DNA of 64,000 nt from Trichosporon coremiiforme. Lineage: Eukaryota; Basidiomycota; Tremellomycetes; Trichosporonales; Trichosporonaceae. Under the pieces are notes generated by a model that did not search any database, had not been told where the DNA came from, and saw only the letters and a list, made by a program, of their open reading frames with translations. Of the stretch, positions 1 to 10,333 are shown in pieces. The stretch covers positions 496,001 to 560,000 of the forward strand of contig BCJJ01000022.1 of assembly GCA_039545355.1 (NCBI GenBank), written 5' to 3'. Every line of letters begins with the position of its first letter. Position 1 is the stretch's first letter. Made by a program: the position numbers and the translations under genes.

Positions 1-830
1 TGCTTAGCGGCGTGCGTCGTGTGCAGGACGTATGTGAGAAGGAAACCTGGGAGCCAGAACGCGGCAGACACGACCAGGTTCCACACGAATCCGAACAAAT
101 TGCCGGCGGGCATGCCGTCGATGAGAATCTCGTCGCCCGAGATGGATGACGAGAGGGGACCAAATGGCGAGGTCGAGGAGGGGAGCACGACCGTCGTGTC
201 CCAGTAGGGCGGGACAGCGTCTCGGAGGGCGGACTGGTACGACGGCGGGGCGTCCTTCAGCTCGTTCTCGTTTGCCCACTCCGAACCCTCCTCGCCCTCG
301 CCACCGTGCTGCCCATCGGGGCGCGCAGACAGGTTGGCGAACACTCCAGACTGTCCACCGCCGACACCCGGTCCATGGGGTTGGTCGTCCTGGCCTCGTT
401 GCCGCGGAAGGAAAGAGAGGGGGAGGATGCCACCGAGGAAGTGTCGGGGCGGCTTCGGGCGCCGAACGTCACTTGACGACGGGACAATACCGTTGCTGTT
501 TCCTGGCGCAGGATTCGTGGCCGAGTAGTCCTCGAACGGTGGTGGCGAGCCGGGAGGCGGGAGGAAGTAGTCACGGTCGAAGTCATAGTCGCCGGGCATG
601 CGCGAGTTGGCGCTAGAGGTCGGCTGAGACGGCTGAGCAGGGCCGCCGAGGAGGTGAGCACCCTCGTGCGACTCGTGCTCGTCATCGTCGTCGTCGAAGG
701 CGCGATCCATCTCCTCGGGGTCGGGAACCATGCTTTGGCGACGGCTGTGACTCGATGACCCAGGTAACCGGAAGGATACGGATCGTCGTGGTGAGCCCGA
801 GGGGAGCTCAGAATATGGTGTTGAAGGCAT
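1..830 (-). CDS. Bsd2/NDFIP-family membrane adaptor (3' end outside window)
   Basis: The frame opens at an ATG (828-830) and runs off the left edge, giving about 276 residues. The N-terminal half is acidic, Ser/Pro-rich and cytosolic in character. It holds PPxY-like elements (PPPFEDY near residue 100, PPSYQSAL near 195) of the kind used to recruit HECT ubiquitin ligases. It is followed by GNLFGFVWNLVVSAAFWLPG and LTYVLHTTHAAKH near residues 245-276, the start of the first membrane segment of the Bsd2/NDFIP domain (DUF2370). Known family members are Golgi/endosomal three-span proteins that bring Rsp5/NEDD4 to cargo, including metal transporters. The remaining membrane spans must lie beyond position 1. 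The family call rests on the PPxY plus FGFVWN...HTTHAA combination. The exact target in this fungus is unknown. A CT-rich leader on the same strand lies upstream. Confidence 0.8.
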   Translation of the reverse strand, partial: MPSTPYSELPSGSPRRSVSFRLPGSSSHSRRQSMVPDPEEMDRAFDDDDDEHESHEGAHLLGGPAQPSQPTSSANSRMPGDYDFDRDYFLPPPGSPPPFEDYSATNPAPGNSNGIVPSSSDVRRPKPPRHFLGGILPLSFLPRQRGQDDQPHGPGVGGGQSGVFANLSARPDGQHGGEGEEGSEWANENELKDAPPSYQSALRDAVPPYWDTTVVLPSSTSPFGPLSSSISGDEILIDGMPAGNLFGFVWNLVVSAAFWLPGFLLTYVLHTTHAAK

Positions 831-3800
831 GGTGGAGAACAATGGAGGGGGTATGGAGGATGAAGAATGGAAAGGAGGGAACTGTTGTCGTCAGCGCCTG
901 GATGCAATGCAGAATTGGGGACAGGCTTGGCTAGCCATGGCGTGCATGGCTGGCTGGTGCGAGGGACTGTTATTGAGCCCGTTCTGGAATGCCCGATGGC
1001 GGGCTCGGCAGGCCTTCCGGGCAAGCCGTTGTCCGTGGCCATCACACAAACAGCGTGACATGCGATGCGATCAGAGGGTGGTGCATGAAGTCTAGCACAT
1101 GTTGTCGCCTTGCTCTGCTAGCCCCAACCCGTAGGATGGGGCCGGCACGCTTGGCTGTCGCGACTTCTGAGTATCTTCATATCGCATCGCAAGTTTGCTG
1201 GTTTCTGTGCCAGTGCCAGCGTTGCTGGTGCGGTGATTCCCCCGGGGGACCACGCAGTTCGCAGACGCTGGCTTGGCGGGCCCTGCCATGACACGCCAGG
1301 TGGGCCTGTGGGCGCACTGCTTTCACGGAGCCAAATCCCACGTACGTTGGGTGCAATACTCACAGAGGTGTCGAGGATCACGGATGGGGTCGTGTCGCGA
1401 TCGAAGGCTGAACGCTGGAGGCGGCGTCGCCGCCCCGGAAAAGCGAGCGGGAGCTTAGAGGGATGAGCCTCTTGCGCTGTTGGAGAAGGACGGGAGAAAG
1501 AAGATGGTGGGCCCGGCAGTCGCGGCGGCGCCTTAAATGTCGAAGCTGGAGCGCTGGGGGGCCGGGGGGAGAAGGCAAGAACTGGGAGGAAGGAAAGGAA
1601 AAGTAAGGAAAGGTGCGAAGGCGAGTGAATGCAAGAGTGCGAGATCGAGTGTTGGCCAACCACACGACGACAAGAGACGCAGGTAAAGCTTACTCACCGC
1701 CGCTGCCCCGTGGCCATGCTTGCATGCCCGAGGCAGCGGTGAGGGTCCCAGGGATCGGGGCCCGTGTGCGGCAAAGTCGTCGTCCCATAGGCTCACCGTC
1801 CCTGGTTCGTGCGCCTACAAGAGCTGCCAAACAGCACAGCATTGTCACGTGCCCGCCTGCCTATTCTCGATATCTGATATCACCGCCGGGCAAGGATACA
1901 CGACACCTTCGTTGTGAGTGCAAGGGTCGTGTTGATCAAGCGGGCGTGCTTCATGAAAGCCGCAGCGTCGAGCACGGAGATGAGATCGTCGTGGTCGGCA
2001 CCGGAACCGCCTAGAAAGAAGTTTTTCACCATCGCCGAAGAGCAGGCCCAATGCTCAGCACCGGATGAAGTGCAGCTACGCATAGTCTCGGCGCTGCCGT
2101 AAGCGTCCACCGTGGTCACCGAGTGTGCCGAACTGGACGGTAGCTTCGCGTGGCAGTATCCTGGTGGTCTGCGCAAGAGCTCCCCGTAGCTCTGTGCCAC
2201 GCAGAGCTCTCCACGCATCGTGATCTCCACATGTAGCTCATCAGCTGCAACTGGGTGATGGCGCACGTTTCGTGCAGAAGTGCGCCATCCATGCTCTCAC
2301 TGTGCACATTGTACTCCTGGGCCAGTCCCAACGTCTCAGCCTGGATCTCTGGACCTTGTGTGGCCGGCGTCCATCGGTCAGGATGGACGGCTGATGTGGG
2401 CCACCCCACATGATGCAAACAAAGCGTCATGTATGACCAGATCTCATGGCATGCGGGCATGTTGCATGCCGCCGCCCATGTGTTGTGTATCTCCGCGCCT
2501 TGGCCTGTGTCTGCGTCTGAAGTCCGCTCGTGTGCGATGTGTCGACTGACATCGCTCCAGCTCGTACTCGGCACTACGCACCACAGTAGCGTAGCGGACG
2601 TGCCGCGCCGAGCTCGCAGTGTCGACAGTCCGCATGGTCCGAAGATATGCGCCTCAAACGTGGTTCTTTGTTGATGTCTCCGTCCTGGGCCGTAATCAGC
2701 TTCGTACCAGTGTGCCTCGGCATGCTTCTCAGGTCCGGCCAAGCCCTCATGTGAGACAGGGTTGTCATGGTACGCATGATGGCGTGCTGCAGAACTGATG
2801 TTTTGATGTGATGATGCTGGTTCACTGGACTAAATAGGAGGCAACTGCAGAACGAGGGTGCGAAGGCCAGCATCCGAGATACGCAGTTACGCAGCTTGAG
2901 AAGACACCGATGAGATGGCTACGTCCTCTCGAGGTACAGAGAGCATGGTGACAAACCTCAGCTCGTTCCTGCCGTACTGCCGTGATGACAGATGCGACAA
3001 GGGTTCAGGGCAGGGTCGTCATGATGGCTCGTGACGCTTCATGACAGCTGTTGATGCGAGCGACACCAACTGATAACGATAGCCCTGGCTGACGATCAAC
3101 CACCACGCTCGTGAGTTGTGCATTCAGGAATGCCCACTCCTGAGTCACCAGCATCTTCAAATCCTCCGAGCTAGACACGACGCGAGACGCGGCTCCTTTA
3201 GATGATGATCGCCGGCACCGGAGGCCGTCACCCCCGTAACGCTCTTTGAACATGTCATGGAAGCATCAGAGCAGAAGACATTCCCGCGGGCCGGCATCTC
3301 ACGCATCACGCCGGGCACGTCGTATTCAGTCCCGCCCTGAGAAAACTCGTTGAAACTGAACTAGTGCCCTCCGGCTCTGCGAGCAGCGGCAAGCAGCGGT
3401 ATGCGATGTGATGTGCTAATGTGTGCTAGTGCAAGAGGAACCCGGGTCTGCGGGTCCGTTTCATCCGGCCGGCCGTCCGGCGGCAGCGTGCACCCCCCTT
3501 GGCCCGTTATGCTTATGTCTTGCCTCTCGGTAGTGGTGAAGATAAGCTGCGAACGCTAACGGCTGGTACGCTCCGTTGGAGACGACAGCACTGCGCCAGC
3601 AGATACCGGAGGGCGCCGCTGCGCCGTCGATAACCAAAAAACCAAGATTGGGGCCTTGGGTCTTCGCCGGGCTGCACGCGTGTGCATGGCGTGCAAGCTG
3701 TGGCGTTGCGGCGTCATTGATATTTGGCGCACGCGTCCGCTTGGCTCGACGCTAGCCGCACGTGTGATGTGCGGGCGAGTGACAATGGAGCGGGAATGGG

Positions 3801-5016
3801 ACGCAGTCGATAGTCGACGCCGCGCCGAGGTAGTTCAAAACCAGTTACCCGTTGCAGCATCCAGCACGCGGTCTCGCTTCGTTGTTATCCGGCAGCTGTC
3901 GACAGCACCGGCAGACATTGAGCTGTTTGAGCCGGGTGCAAAAAGTTGGACAGCGTCAGAACGTAGCGGACATACCTCGCATACCTGACATCTTGCGGAG
4001 CGAATATGATCTCTCGCGAGAGCCTAAAACGGCCGCTTTGGCTTGGCTGACGACCCATGCCCTGTCGTACCCCTCACCACGAAGATGACAGCAGTGACGT
4101 ACACACCTTGATCGGAGAGGGATCGGCTCGCTCCCACTTTTTCACAAGCTTCACACGGGCGTACATTACGCGCGAAGAACAGAACCTCTGGGCACGCTGG
4201 GCAGAAGAGCGGCGCTGATCTGCGTGCGCTGGGCGGTTGCGGGCTGCGTACTACGCAAGCTACGGCGCTCGACGGCCGCTACGGGTGACTGACTGAATGA
4301 CTCGGAGTGCGCGAGTCCTTTGAGTCCGGGTGAAGCATGAGGGTTGTCGCTGCGGCGGTGACCGGTTGCGGCGAGTTGAAAGGGGTGAATTAGCGATATA
4401 CAGATATGGCTATTCGGGCTCTGTGAATGTCTAATGAGTGGAGGAGTGGATGATGGAAGTGGAATGGGAGGGCATTAGCGCGATTTAGGAACTGGACTGG
4501 AGCCTGGACCCTGACCGTGGGCTCCTCGATCCCCGCGGCCCACAGACAGCACCGTGCGCTTGGGCTGCAGGCTAGGCCCTAGCCTCAGGCTCACGGCTCA
4601 CGACTCCAAGACACTGCTCCTAAACCAAATAACAAGTACACCCACAGCCCGCCCTGCGCCGCACCCTTCATTCCATCTCTCTTCTCTTCGCGACTCAATC
4701 ATCTTGAATCACTAAACACTTTCACGCACCGCACGCACGCCACCAGTCATCTCTTTGCACAACACACACAACAACAACGCACTGCATCCAGCCCCGCTGC
4801 ACATCACCGTCCCTGTTCATCCCTCCCGCCCACTTCCAGCCCTCCTTCCTCTTTCAGCTTCAAGGCCGCGATTGTTATCATCTCCTGTTCCAGAAACGTG
4901 GGATCACCACGTTCGTCCCTCCTTCGCGACTCCCTCCACCCACGACTTCAAAATTCATTCGCAGACAGCACCCAGTCCGACCCCCCGGTCCGTCATAGCT
5001 GGAAACAGCCCTTGGC
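831..5016. other. Long stretch without a convincing gene
   Basis: About 4.2 kb separates the Bsd2-like start from the IP6K transcript. All open frames here are short and have neither recognisable domains nor fungal codon character. On the minus strand, pyrimidine-rich DNA around 1480-1660 and a good donor (GTGAGTAAG near 1695) suggest that the Bsd2-like gene may have a long spliced 5' leader. On the plus strand the DNA becomes CT/AC-rich from about 4620, typical of a fungal 5' leader feeding the IP6K gene. I see no clusters of intron signals, tRNA or tandem repeats here. It may contain regulatory DNA, a non-coding RNA or a decayed gene; nothing in the sequence decides between these. Confidence 0.5.
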
Positions 5017-5178
5017 ATGACTCTGACTGCTTGCACCGCCGTGGTGTTTGGTGAGTTCGGCTCTGTCCGGCACGTCCACTCGGTCCCTTTCGGATGGACT
5101 TGGTGGCAACGGCAAGCGCGTCCACCAACAATTTCCGCACGCTGACTCGCGCCTCTGTATACAGCTCCAACGCCTTAA
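5017..5178 (+). promoter_or_regulatory. uORF across a 5' leader intron of the IP6K gene
   Basis: A leader intron is well supported at 5051-5164: GTGAGTTCGG donor, CGCTGAC branch and ATACAG acceptor, 114 nt. An ATG at 5017 lies in the first leader exon. After splicing it reads 15 codons across the junction and ends at TAA 5176-5178, 14 nt before the main ATG at 5193. Without splicing the frame differs, so the peptide depends on removal of the intron. A short uORF this close to the start usually lowers translation of the main frame (general knowledge). The effect here is inferred. Confidence 0.55.
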
Positions 5179-5192
5179 CCACCTCTTGAATC

Positions 5193-8100
5193 ATGCCCTC
5201 CGTCACCGAGCAAGCGGAGGACCATCGTGAACGACCCCCACAACCCCACTCGCAATCCTCCCCACCACCTCCTTCCTCTTCCTCCCTCAAACGTCCACCT
5301 CAACAGAACGCAACGCCCCCGACAAAGATTGTCACTTCTCCGTCATCACCTCCCAAAGCTTCCTCCTCACGAACAGCGCAGATGGGCGACCTCGCTTCCC
5401 CGTTCTCGCCTCCGTCCCCGACAAATCGGGCCAACCTGTCGCCAACGATTTCCCGCACCCGCAAGGGAAAGATGAAGGCGGTCGACCAGGACCCCGAAGT
5501 CGGCAGTGTCACCGTCTCACTCCGCTCCAAGTCTAGGGCCCGCCGCGGCACCATGGCCCCTACCGAGGACGAAGTCGACGAAGTGTCAGAGGAGGAGGAC
5601 GAGGTCGAGGAACCTACCGGCCCGTCTTCCTCACGCTCACCCCTTCGACCGAAGACGTTCCGTGCGCGCGCCAACTCGCTACGCCTCCCGAACCAGCAGC
5701 CCACCGCCAGCGCCAGCGTTGGGAACAAGTTCTACCTCCCGCATTACTCGACCGACGCCAAGTTCTCGCTTGCTAGGAGCAAGTCGAAGGAGCCCAATCT
5801 CGACGTTCGGCTAGGTGGGCGGCATTTCGACAACAGCCTGGGCGATGCCATTCGCCGCGGCGCCAGCGGTGGAGGAGAAGTTGCTCTCCCCAAGTCTGCG
5901 CTGCGGGTTCTCTCAGAAGCAAAGGAGGACATGAACCACTGCGCGCAGGTGAAGCAGACTCGAAAGGGCAGCATTGGCATGGGTCTGTTCAAGGAGACAC
6001 GTAAGCCACAGGAACGTCGCTCGACCGCCGAACGAGATCGAGAAGTCGACTTGAAGGAAGAGCCAGAGCCGCCTGCGGACTGGAGTCACCTGAAGGAACC
6101 GGTTTGGACCAAGAAGGAGGAGATCGTCACGGAGAGCCCGGTCCTCACTCCGTCCGAACTCGTGCCCCTCGATCGACGACTCAAGGACATTCAGTCCGAG
6201 TACGACCGCACCTCCCCGCGCCGTTCAACAACCCTCGACCGAGAAGAGCAGCCGACGTCCTCTTTTGAGGTGGAGGAGGAGGACGACTGGTCGACCTCGA
6301 GCTCCTCCGACCTCGACTCGATTCTGTCCAACTGGGGCAGCGAGACGGACACGGACGAAGAGCACATTGCTGTGCCGCTGCAGCCATACGGTCACAAGGT
6401 TGGCGGCCACAGCAGCATCTACCAGTTCACCCGCGCCGCCATCTGCAAGCCTCTCGTCGGCCGCGAGAACATTATCTACGAGGACATCGAACGACTGGCC
6501 CCCGCGCTCCTGCCCTTCATCCCACGATACCTTGGGGTCATGCTCGTTAATTATCGACGTTCGTGTCGCACGGTCACAGAGGGCTCGGGTACCCCAGCAG
6601 CTGAGCGCGATCAAACGCTGTCCCCGTACGCATCTGTCCCCCCCACACCAGCCGGACGGCCCGCGACGATCAGGTCTGAAATTTCCGACACGGAAGTGGA
6701 GGAGGTTCCGGAAGTCATGCTCGACGTCAACCGACATGTCGTGCCGGACTGGCTGTTCAGGTCCACGGGCTCCGAGAGCCGTGGGCGACGATCACGCCGG
6801 AGCGGGGGAGAGGACGAGAACGGGCCGCGCGGATCCTCGGCCAGATCTTTCGGGTCGCATCACGGCTCGTTCTCGCCCTCGAGCTCGTTCGGTCGCCTGT
6901 CGCTGCACGACCAAGACGGACCGACTTCCTCTTATCACGGCCCGGCTATCCCCGCCCGCCTGGGCCGTGAAGATCCGTGGATACCCGCGCACTCACCCGC
7001 CAGCCCGCAATCACGCTTCAAGGTGCCGCAATTGCATCATACCAGCTCGACGCCTGCCCTGAACCGACACAATCGGCTGTACGCTAGCATGGACGGCTTA
7101 CCGGGTGCCGCCGGCGGTGGCGTCAACTCGCCGCACCCTCCGTTCTGCGGCATCGGCTCGACGACCGTCAACAATAAGCTAAAGGACCATGTGTTCGCGT
7201 CGATCCTGAAGCGGCTGAAGAAGAGCCGGACGCACTCGCACAAGCACCTAGGCGACGACGATGCGGACGACGAACACGAGAACGACGGTCTCAGCGTCGA
7301 GTCGACTCCGCGACGCCGGCCGCAAGGCAGTGGGGACTCTTCCGACAAGCCCGAGGTCCGACGGTCACGGAGCGACGTCGTCGTCGGCGGTGATGGCTAC
7401 CACAATGGTCGGAAGACCGGCGGTGACGGCAGGCGGGACGACAGCTCAGAGCGCGGTGTCTTTGCTATGGACGACGACCACCTCTCGATGGGCCCTCCCC
7501 GTGGTTCGCAGCGACAGCGACGCGTTGCCTCTTCGCGTTCCGAGGATGACCGGCTGGAGGTGCTGTCCGCCAAGGGCAACGGGTCTGTTCGTGCCGAATC
7601 GCCCAAGGGTGAGGGGTCTCCACTGCCCAACGGCGGCTCGTTCCCTCCGTCGCCCTCGATCCCGCCGTCCATTGTCGGTGATGATTCGAGCCGACAGGAG
7701 CTGTTCATCTTCATGGAAGACCTGACGGGACGACTGAAGAAGCCCTGCGTGCTCGACCTCAAGATGGGAACGCGCCAGTACGGCTACGACGCGACGCCGC
7801 TGAAGAAGCAGAGCCAGCGCAAGAAATGCGACGCGACGACGTCCCGCACGTTAGGCGTCCGCATGTGCGGCATGCAGGTGTGGAACAACGCGACGCAAGA
7901 GTACATGGCCAAGAATAAGTACAAGGGACGCTCCCTTAAGACGGAAGACTTCCCGCGCGTCATGAAGGCGTTCCTGTCTGACGGCGGGCGCATGCTCGTG
8001 GACCAGGTGCCGGTTCTCATGCAGAAGCTGTACACGCTCGCCGCGATCCTGCTCAAGCTGAACGGCTTCCGGTTCTACGGCTGCTCGCTGCTGCTAATCT

Positions 8101-8642
8101 ACGACGGCGAGGCCGAGGTGCAGGAGCACTTCACGAAGCACGCGCGCTACCTTTCCGACCGGGGCGAGTTCCCGGCTCAGCGTGCGTCCTCCCGCTCCTC
8201 GCACTCGCACGACGTGCAGAACCGGCGTTCGCGCTCAGTCGACGTCTCGCAGCCAAAGGACGGGCGCAAGATTCGCGGCGAGATTGTCGTGCGCATCGTC
8301 GACTTTGCGCACACGACTACAGGCCAGGACATCGAGTTCCCCTACCCGCCCAACATCAAGGACCCGCCCAACCTCGGCAAGGGCTACCTCGCAATCACGG
8401 ATCCGAAAACGGGCCTCCAGCTCGCGCGCTTCCCGCCCAAGTCGCCGACCAAGCCCGATCTCGGCTTCATCTTTGGCGTGTACAACGTCATCCGCTCGCT
8501 GCGCGCCATCTACGAAGTCGAGTATGAGCAGCGCCAGGCCGCGGGCGAGGTCAGTATGCGGCCCCTCCCGCAGTTTGTGCACGGGGACGTATTCGACCAC
8601 CTGTTCACGGACGACTTTGACGTGGGCTGTCTCTCGACGTGA
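5193..8642 (+). CDS. KCS1: Inositol hexakisphosphate kinase (Kcs1 type)
   Basis: A single uninterrupted frame of 1149 aa. It phosphorylates InsP6 to the pyrophosphate InsP7, which controls phosphate signalling and vacuole behaviour in fungi. The first ~400 residues are disordered, rich in Ser/Pro/Arg and acidic runs. [12 protein letters not shown] near residue 440 starts the conserved region. The family signature PxxxDxKxG appears as PCVLDLKMG near residue 851, followed by [16 protein letters not shown] lies near 962 and the metal-binding IDF-type motif VRIVDFAHT near 1032. The C-terminus ([15 protein letters not shown]) fits IPK-family kinases. Long inserts, including a Ser/Arg-rich one near 990, separate the blocks, as in other basidiomycete Kcs1 proteins. 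The ATG at 5193 is the first in-frame Met after the leader intron. The gene is much longer than animal IP6Ks but similar to fungal ones. Confidence 0.93.
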   Translation: MPSVTEQAEDHRERPPQPHSQSSPPPPSSSSLKRPPQQNATPPTKIVTSPSSPPKASSSRTAQMGDLASPFSPPSPTNRANLSPTISRTRKGKMKAVDQDPEVGSVTVSLRSKSRARRGTMAPTEDEVDEVSEEEDEVEEPTGPSSSRSPLRPKTFRARANSLRLPNQQPTASASVGNKFYLPHYSTDAKFSLARSKSKEPNLDVRLGGRHFDNSLGDAIRRGASGGGEVALPKSALRVLSEAKEDMNHCAQVKQTRKGSIGMGLFKETRKPQERRSTAERDREVDLKEEPEPPADWSHLKEPVWTKKEEIVTESPVLTPSELVPLDRRLKDIQSEYDRTSPRRSTTLDREEQPTSSFEVEEEDDWSTSSSSDLDSILSNWGSETDTDEEHIAVPLQPYGHKVGGHSSIYQFTRAAICKPLVGRENIIYEDIERLAPALLPFIPRYLGVMLVNYRRSCRTVTEGSGTPAAERDQTLSPYASVPPTPAGRPATIRSEISDTEVEEVPEVMLDVNRHVVPDWLFRSTGSESRGRRSRRSGGEDENGPRGSSARSFGSHHGSFSPSSSFGRLSLHDQDGPTSSYHGPAIPARLGREDPWIPAHSPASPQSRFKVPQLHHTSSTPALNRHNRLYASMDGLPGAAGGGVNSPHPPFCGIGSTTVNNKLKDHVFASILKRLKKSRTHSHKHLGDDDADDEHENDGLSVESTPRRRPQGSGDSSDKPEVRRSRSDVVVGGDGYHNGRKTGGDGRRDDSSERGVFAMDDDHLSMGPPRGSQRQRRVASSRSEDDRLEVLSAKGNGSVRAESPKGEGSPLPNGGSFPPSPSIPPSIVGDDSSRQELFIFMEDLTGRLKKPCVLDLKMGTRQYGYDATPLKKQSQRKKCDATTSRTLGVRMCGMQVWNNATQEYMAKNKYKGRSLKTEDFPRVMKAFLSDGGRMLVDQVPVLMQKLYTLAAILLKLNGFRFYGCSLLLIYDGEAEVQEHFTKHARYLSDRGEFPAQRASSRSSHSHDVQNRRSRSVDVSQPKDGRKIRGEIVVRIVDFAHTTTGQDIEFPYPPNIKDPPNLGKGYLAITDPKTGLQLARFPPKSPTKPDLGFIFGVYNVIRSLRAIYEVEYEQRQAAGEVSMRPLPQFVHGDVFDHLFTDDFDVGCLST

Positions 8643-8748
8643 GGCGGAGCGGCGCAACCGCGGAGCCCGCCAATGGGCAGCGTACAGCGACGGCGACACA
8701 TAGACTAGTTGTGACAACATGCATAATACATTGTACTTACACCGCTAC

Positions 8749-9803
8749 TCACTTCCACCTTACTAACGCCTTGACTTTGGCGGCCTCCTCCTCCCGCCTC
8801 CCCTCCCAGTCTGCCTCTCCGCGCTCGCTGGCATGCTCGAAGTCGAACAGGACGACCTCGTCCCCGACCATCCGGACGTGTCGCCACCCCACACTCCCAT
8901 GCACAACGCCAAGCTCCTGCAGCCGCTTGTAAACCCCAATAATCTCAGCAGCCATCTTGCTGTCGTGTCTTTCGATGCGCGTCAACTCCCTCGCTTGCGC
9001 AAACACAAGGGCAAGCAATTGACTCCGATCGGGCTGCGCGGAGCCATACATGCCCAAGAAGGCTGGAGCCAGTCCCTGTCCCGCGAGCCTCTTGGCGAGA
9101 TCCAACTCGCGATGAAGAGTAGCGAGGAGAGAGGGCAATTCGGAGGGCTCGAATGTGGCGAGGTTGGTCACCTTGAGGAGAACGGAGAGAGAGCCGAGAT
9201 ACGCGGCGTAGATGTCGAATACGTCTTGGGAGTAGAGGTAGTGGTGCAGTGTTAGGACGTTGCGGGTGTAGGGGGTTGGTGAGCGAGAGTGAGGGCGGGA
9301 GTGGGCGCGCGAGTGGGGGCGGGAGAGAGGGCGGGAGTGAGGGCACGGTGCGGTTTGTGGTGTAGACACAGGTGTGGGAGCAGCGGGCGGACTGAGAGAG
9401 GGAGAGGGCGTAGGTGCGGCTGGCGGCGTAGGTGTGCCCCCACGACTGCCCAGCGCAATGTATCCACCATGCCCCGCTGAGGGCGCGCCGGCGGGATGTT
9501 CAAGATCTCATAATGCCTTTCCTCCCCATCTCCGTCCTCGTGGTCGCCACCGTTACCGGGATGAGATCCAGCCACAGACCAGGGGACCAGCTCGCCGACG
9601 TCCTGTTGCAGAAGGGCTTGGAGCGGCGAACCAGAGGGCAAGTCTGGGAAATCGGCCAGTGTATTCAGGTGTTGGAAGGTTAAGGTCCGGGCAGATCGGG
9701 GCGGGTGGGTGCGTGCTATGTCGCTTGGATAGTAGCGCAGCCACGCGAGGGGGAAGACGGAGGTCGGGGCTGCAAAGTCGAGTCGTTGCGGGATGGGGGC
9801 CAT
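8749..9803 (-). CDS. Protein-kinase-like orphan protein, two exons
   Basis: Proposed join: 9803-9557 and 9476-8749, removing an 80-nt intron (GTAACG...CTCAG), giving 324 aa. The splice restores one frame between an N-terminal part (MAPIPQRLDF..., residues 1-82) and the downstream part. A Pro/Ala stretch and an Arg-Pro-His-Ser-Arg repeat tract (roughly residues 100-145) follow. The C-terminal ~170 residues resemble the diverged kinase fold common in basidiomycete genomes: a Glu-bearing helix (LHRELDLAKRLAGQG), a hinge-like LLALVFAQ, then LQELGVVHGSVGWRHVRMV in place of the HRD loop and VVLFDFEHA in place of DFG. The catalytic Asp of HRD is missing, so it may be a pseudokinase. No target is known. 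An in-frame ATG at 9920 would add 39 Pro-rich residues. The intron lacks a clear branch site, so this boundary is the weakest point. Confidence 0.6.
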
Positions 9804-10225
9804 AGTCACCGGCTGAAGTGTGGTTAGAGCAACTGGAGATAGGGTGGGAGATGGAGAGACGTCGTGATGTGGTGATGGGGGAGTTGGAGGTGGGGAAGGG
9901 GTGGTGAGAAGCAGAGGCATGGAGGGAGGGACACGGTCTTATTGTTCCGCAGCCATAGTGACGTCGCGTGCTGCGCGGTCCTGCAGTCCTCACTCTGTCT
10001 TGCGCACCGATGCGCCGTCCTCAGTGTGCTCAGCGGGTGTCAGCAAGAGATTTGGACGCAACGTCGCACTCGATGCGCCAGATGGATGTGATGGGTGGGA
10101 CGTGTGCCACACCGCGCCCGGATCTGCCCAAGAGTTGCGCCCTGCGCACGAACGTTGCGCTCTTTTGCGCCCCTCGCATCGTCGCTCGTGGATCGAGAGA
10201 GGCCACGTTCCATCCTTTGACAATC

Positions 10226-10233
10226 TATATAAG
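10226..10233 (+). promoter_or_regulatory. TATA box upstream of the intron-dense locus
   Basis: TATATAAG sits 65 nt before the first intron donor of the intron-dense locus and is followed by a pyrimidine-rich stretch (CCTCTCTCTTTCTC) suited to transcription start. It supports the plus-strand orientation deduced from the splice signals. Confidence 0.45.
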
Positions 10234-10333
10234 CAGTATTAATCCGGCCTGCCCTCTCTCTTTCTCGCATCATTTCATCGGCGAACTTGAAGACTGGGTG
10301 AGCTTAACAGTACGTTCAGCGAGCTGACGACAG

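Noticed and set aside
257..1045. Minus-strand frame of 262 aa overlapping the Bsd2-like gene
   Set aside because: It is in a different phase from the Bsd2 domain and has no motif; the true frame starts at 830 and leaves the window.
1118..1663. Minus-strand frame of 181 aa in the long gap
   Set aside because: Its Pro/Ser/Leu composition reflects a pyrimidine-rich tract, more like a leader than a protein.
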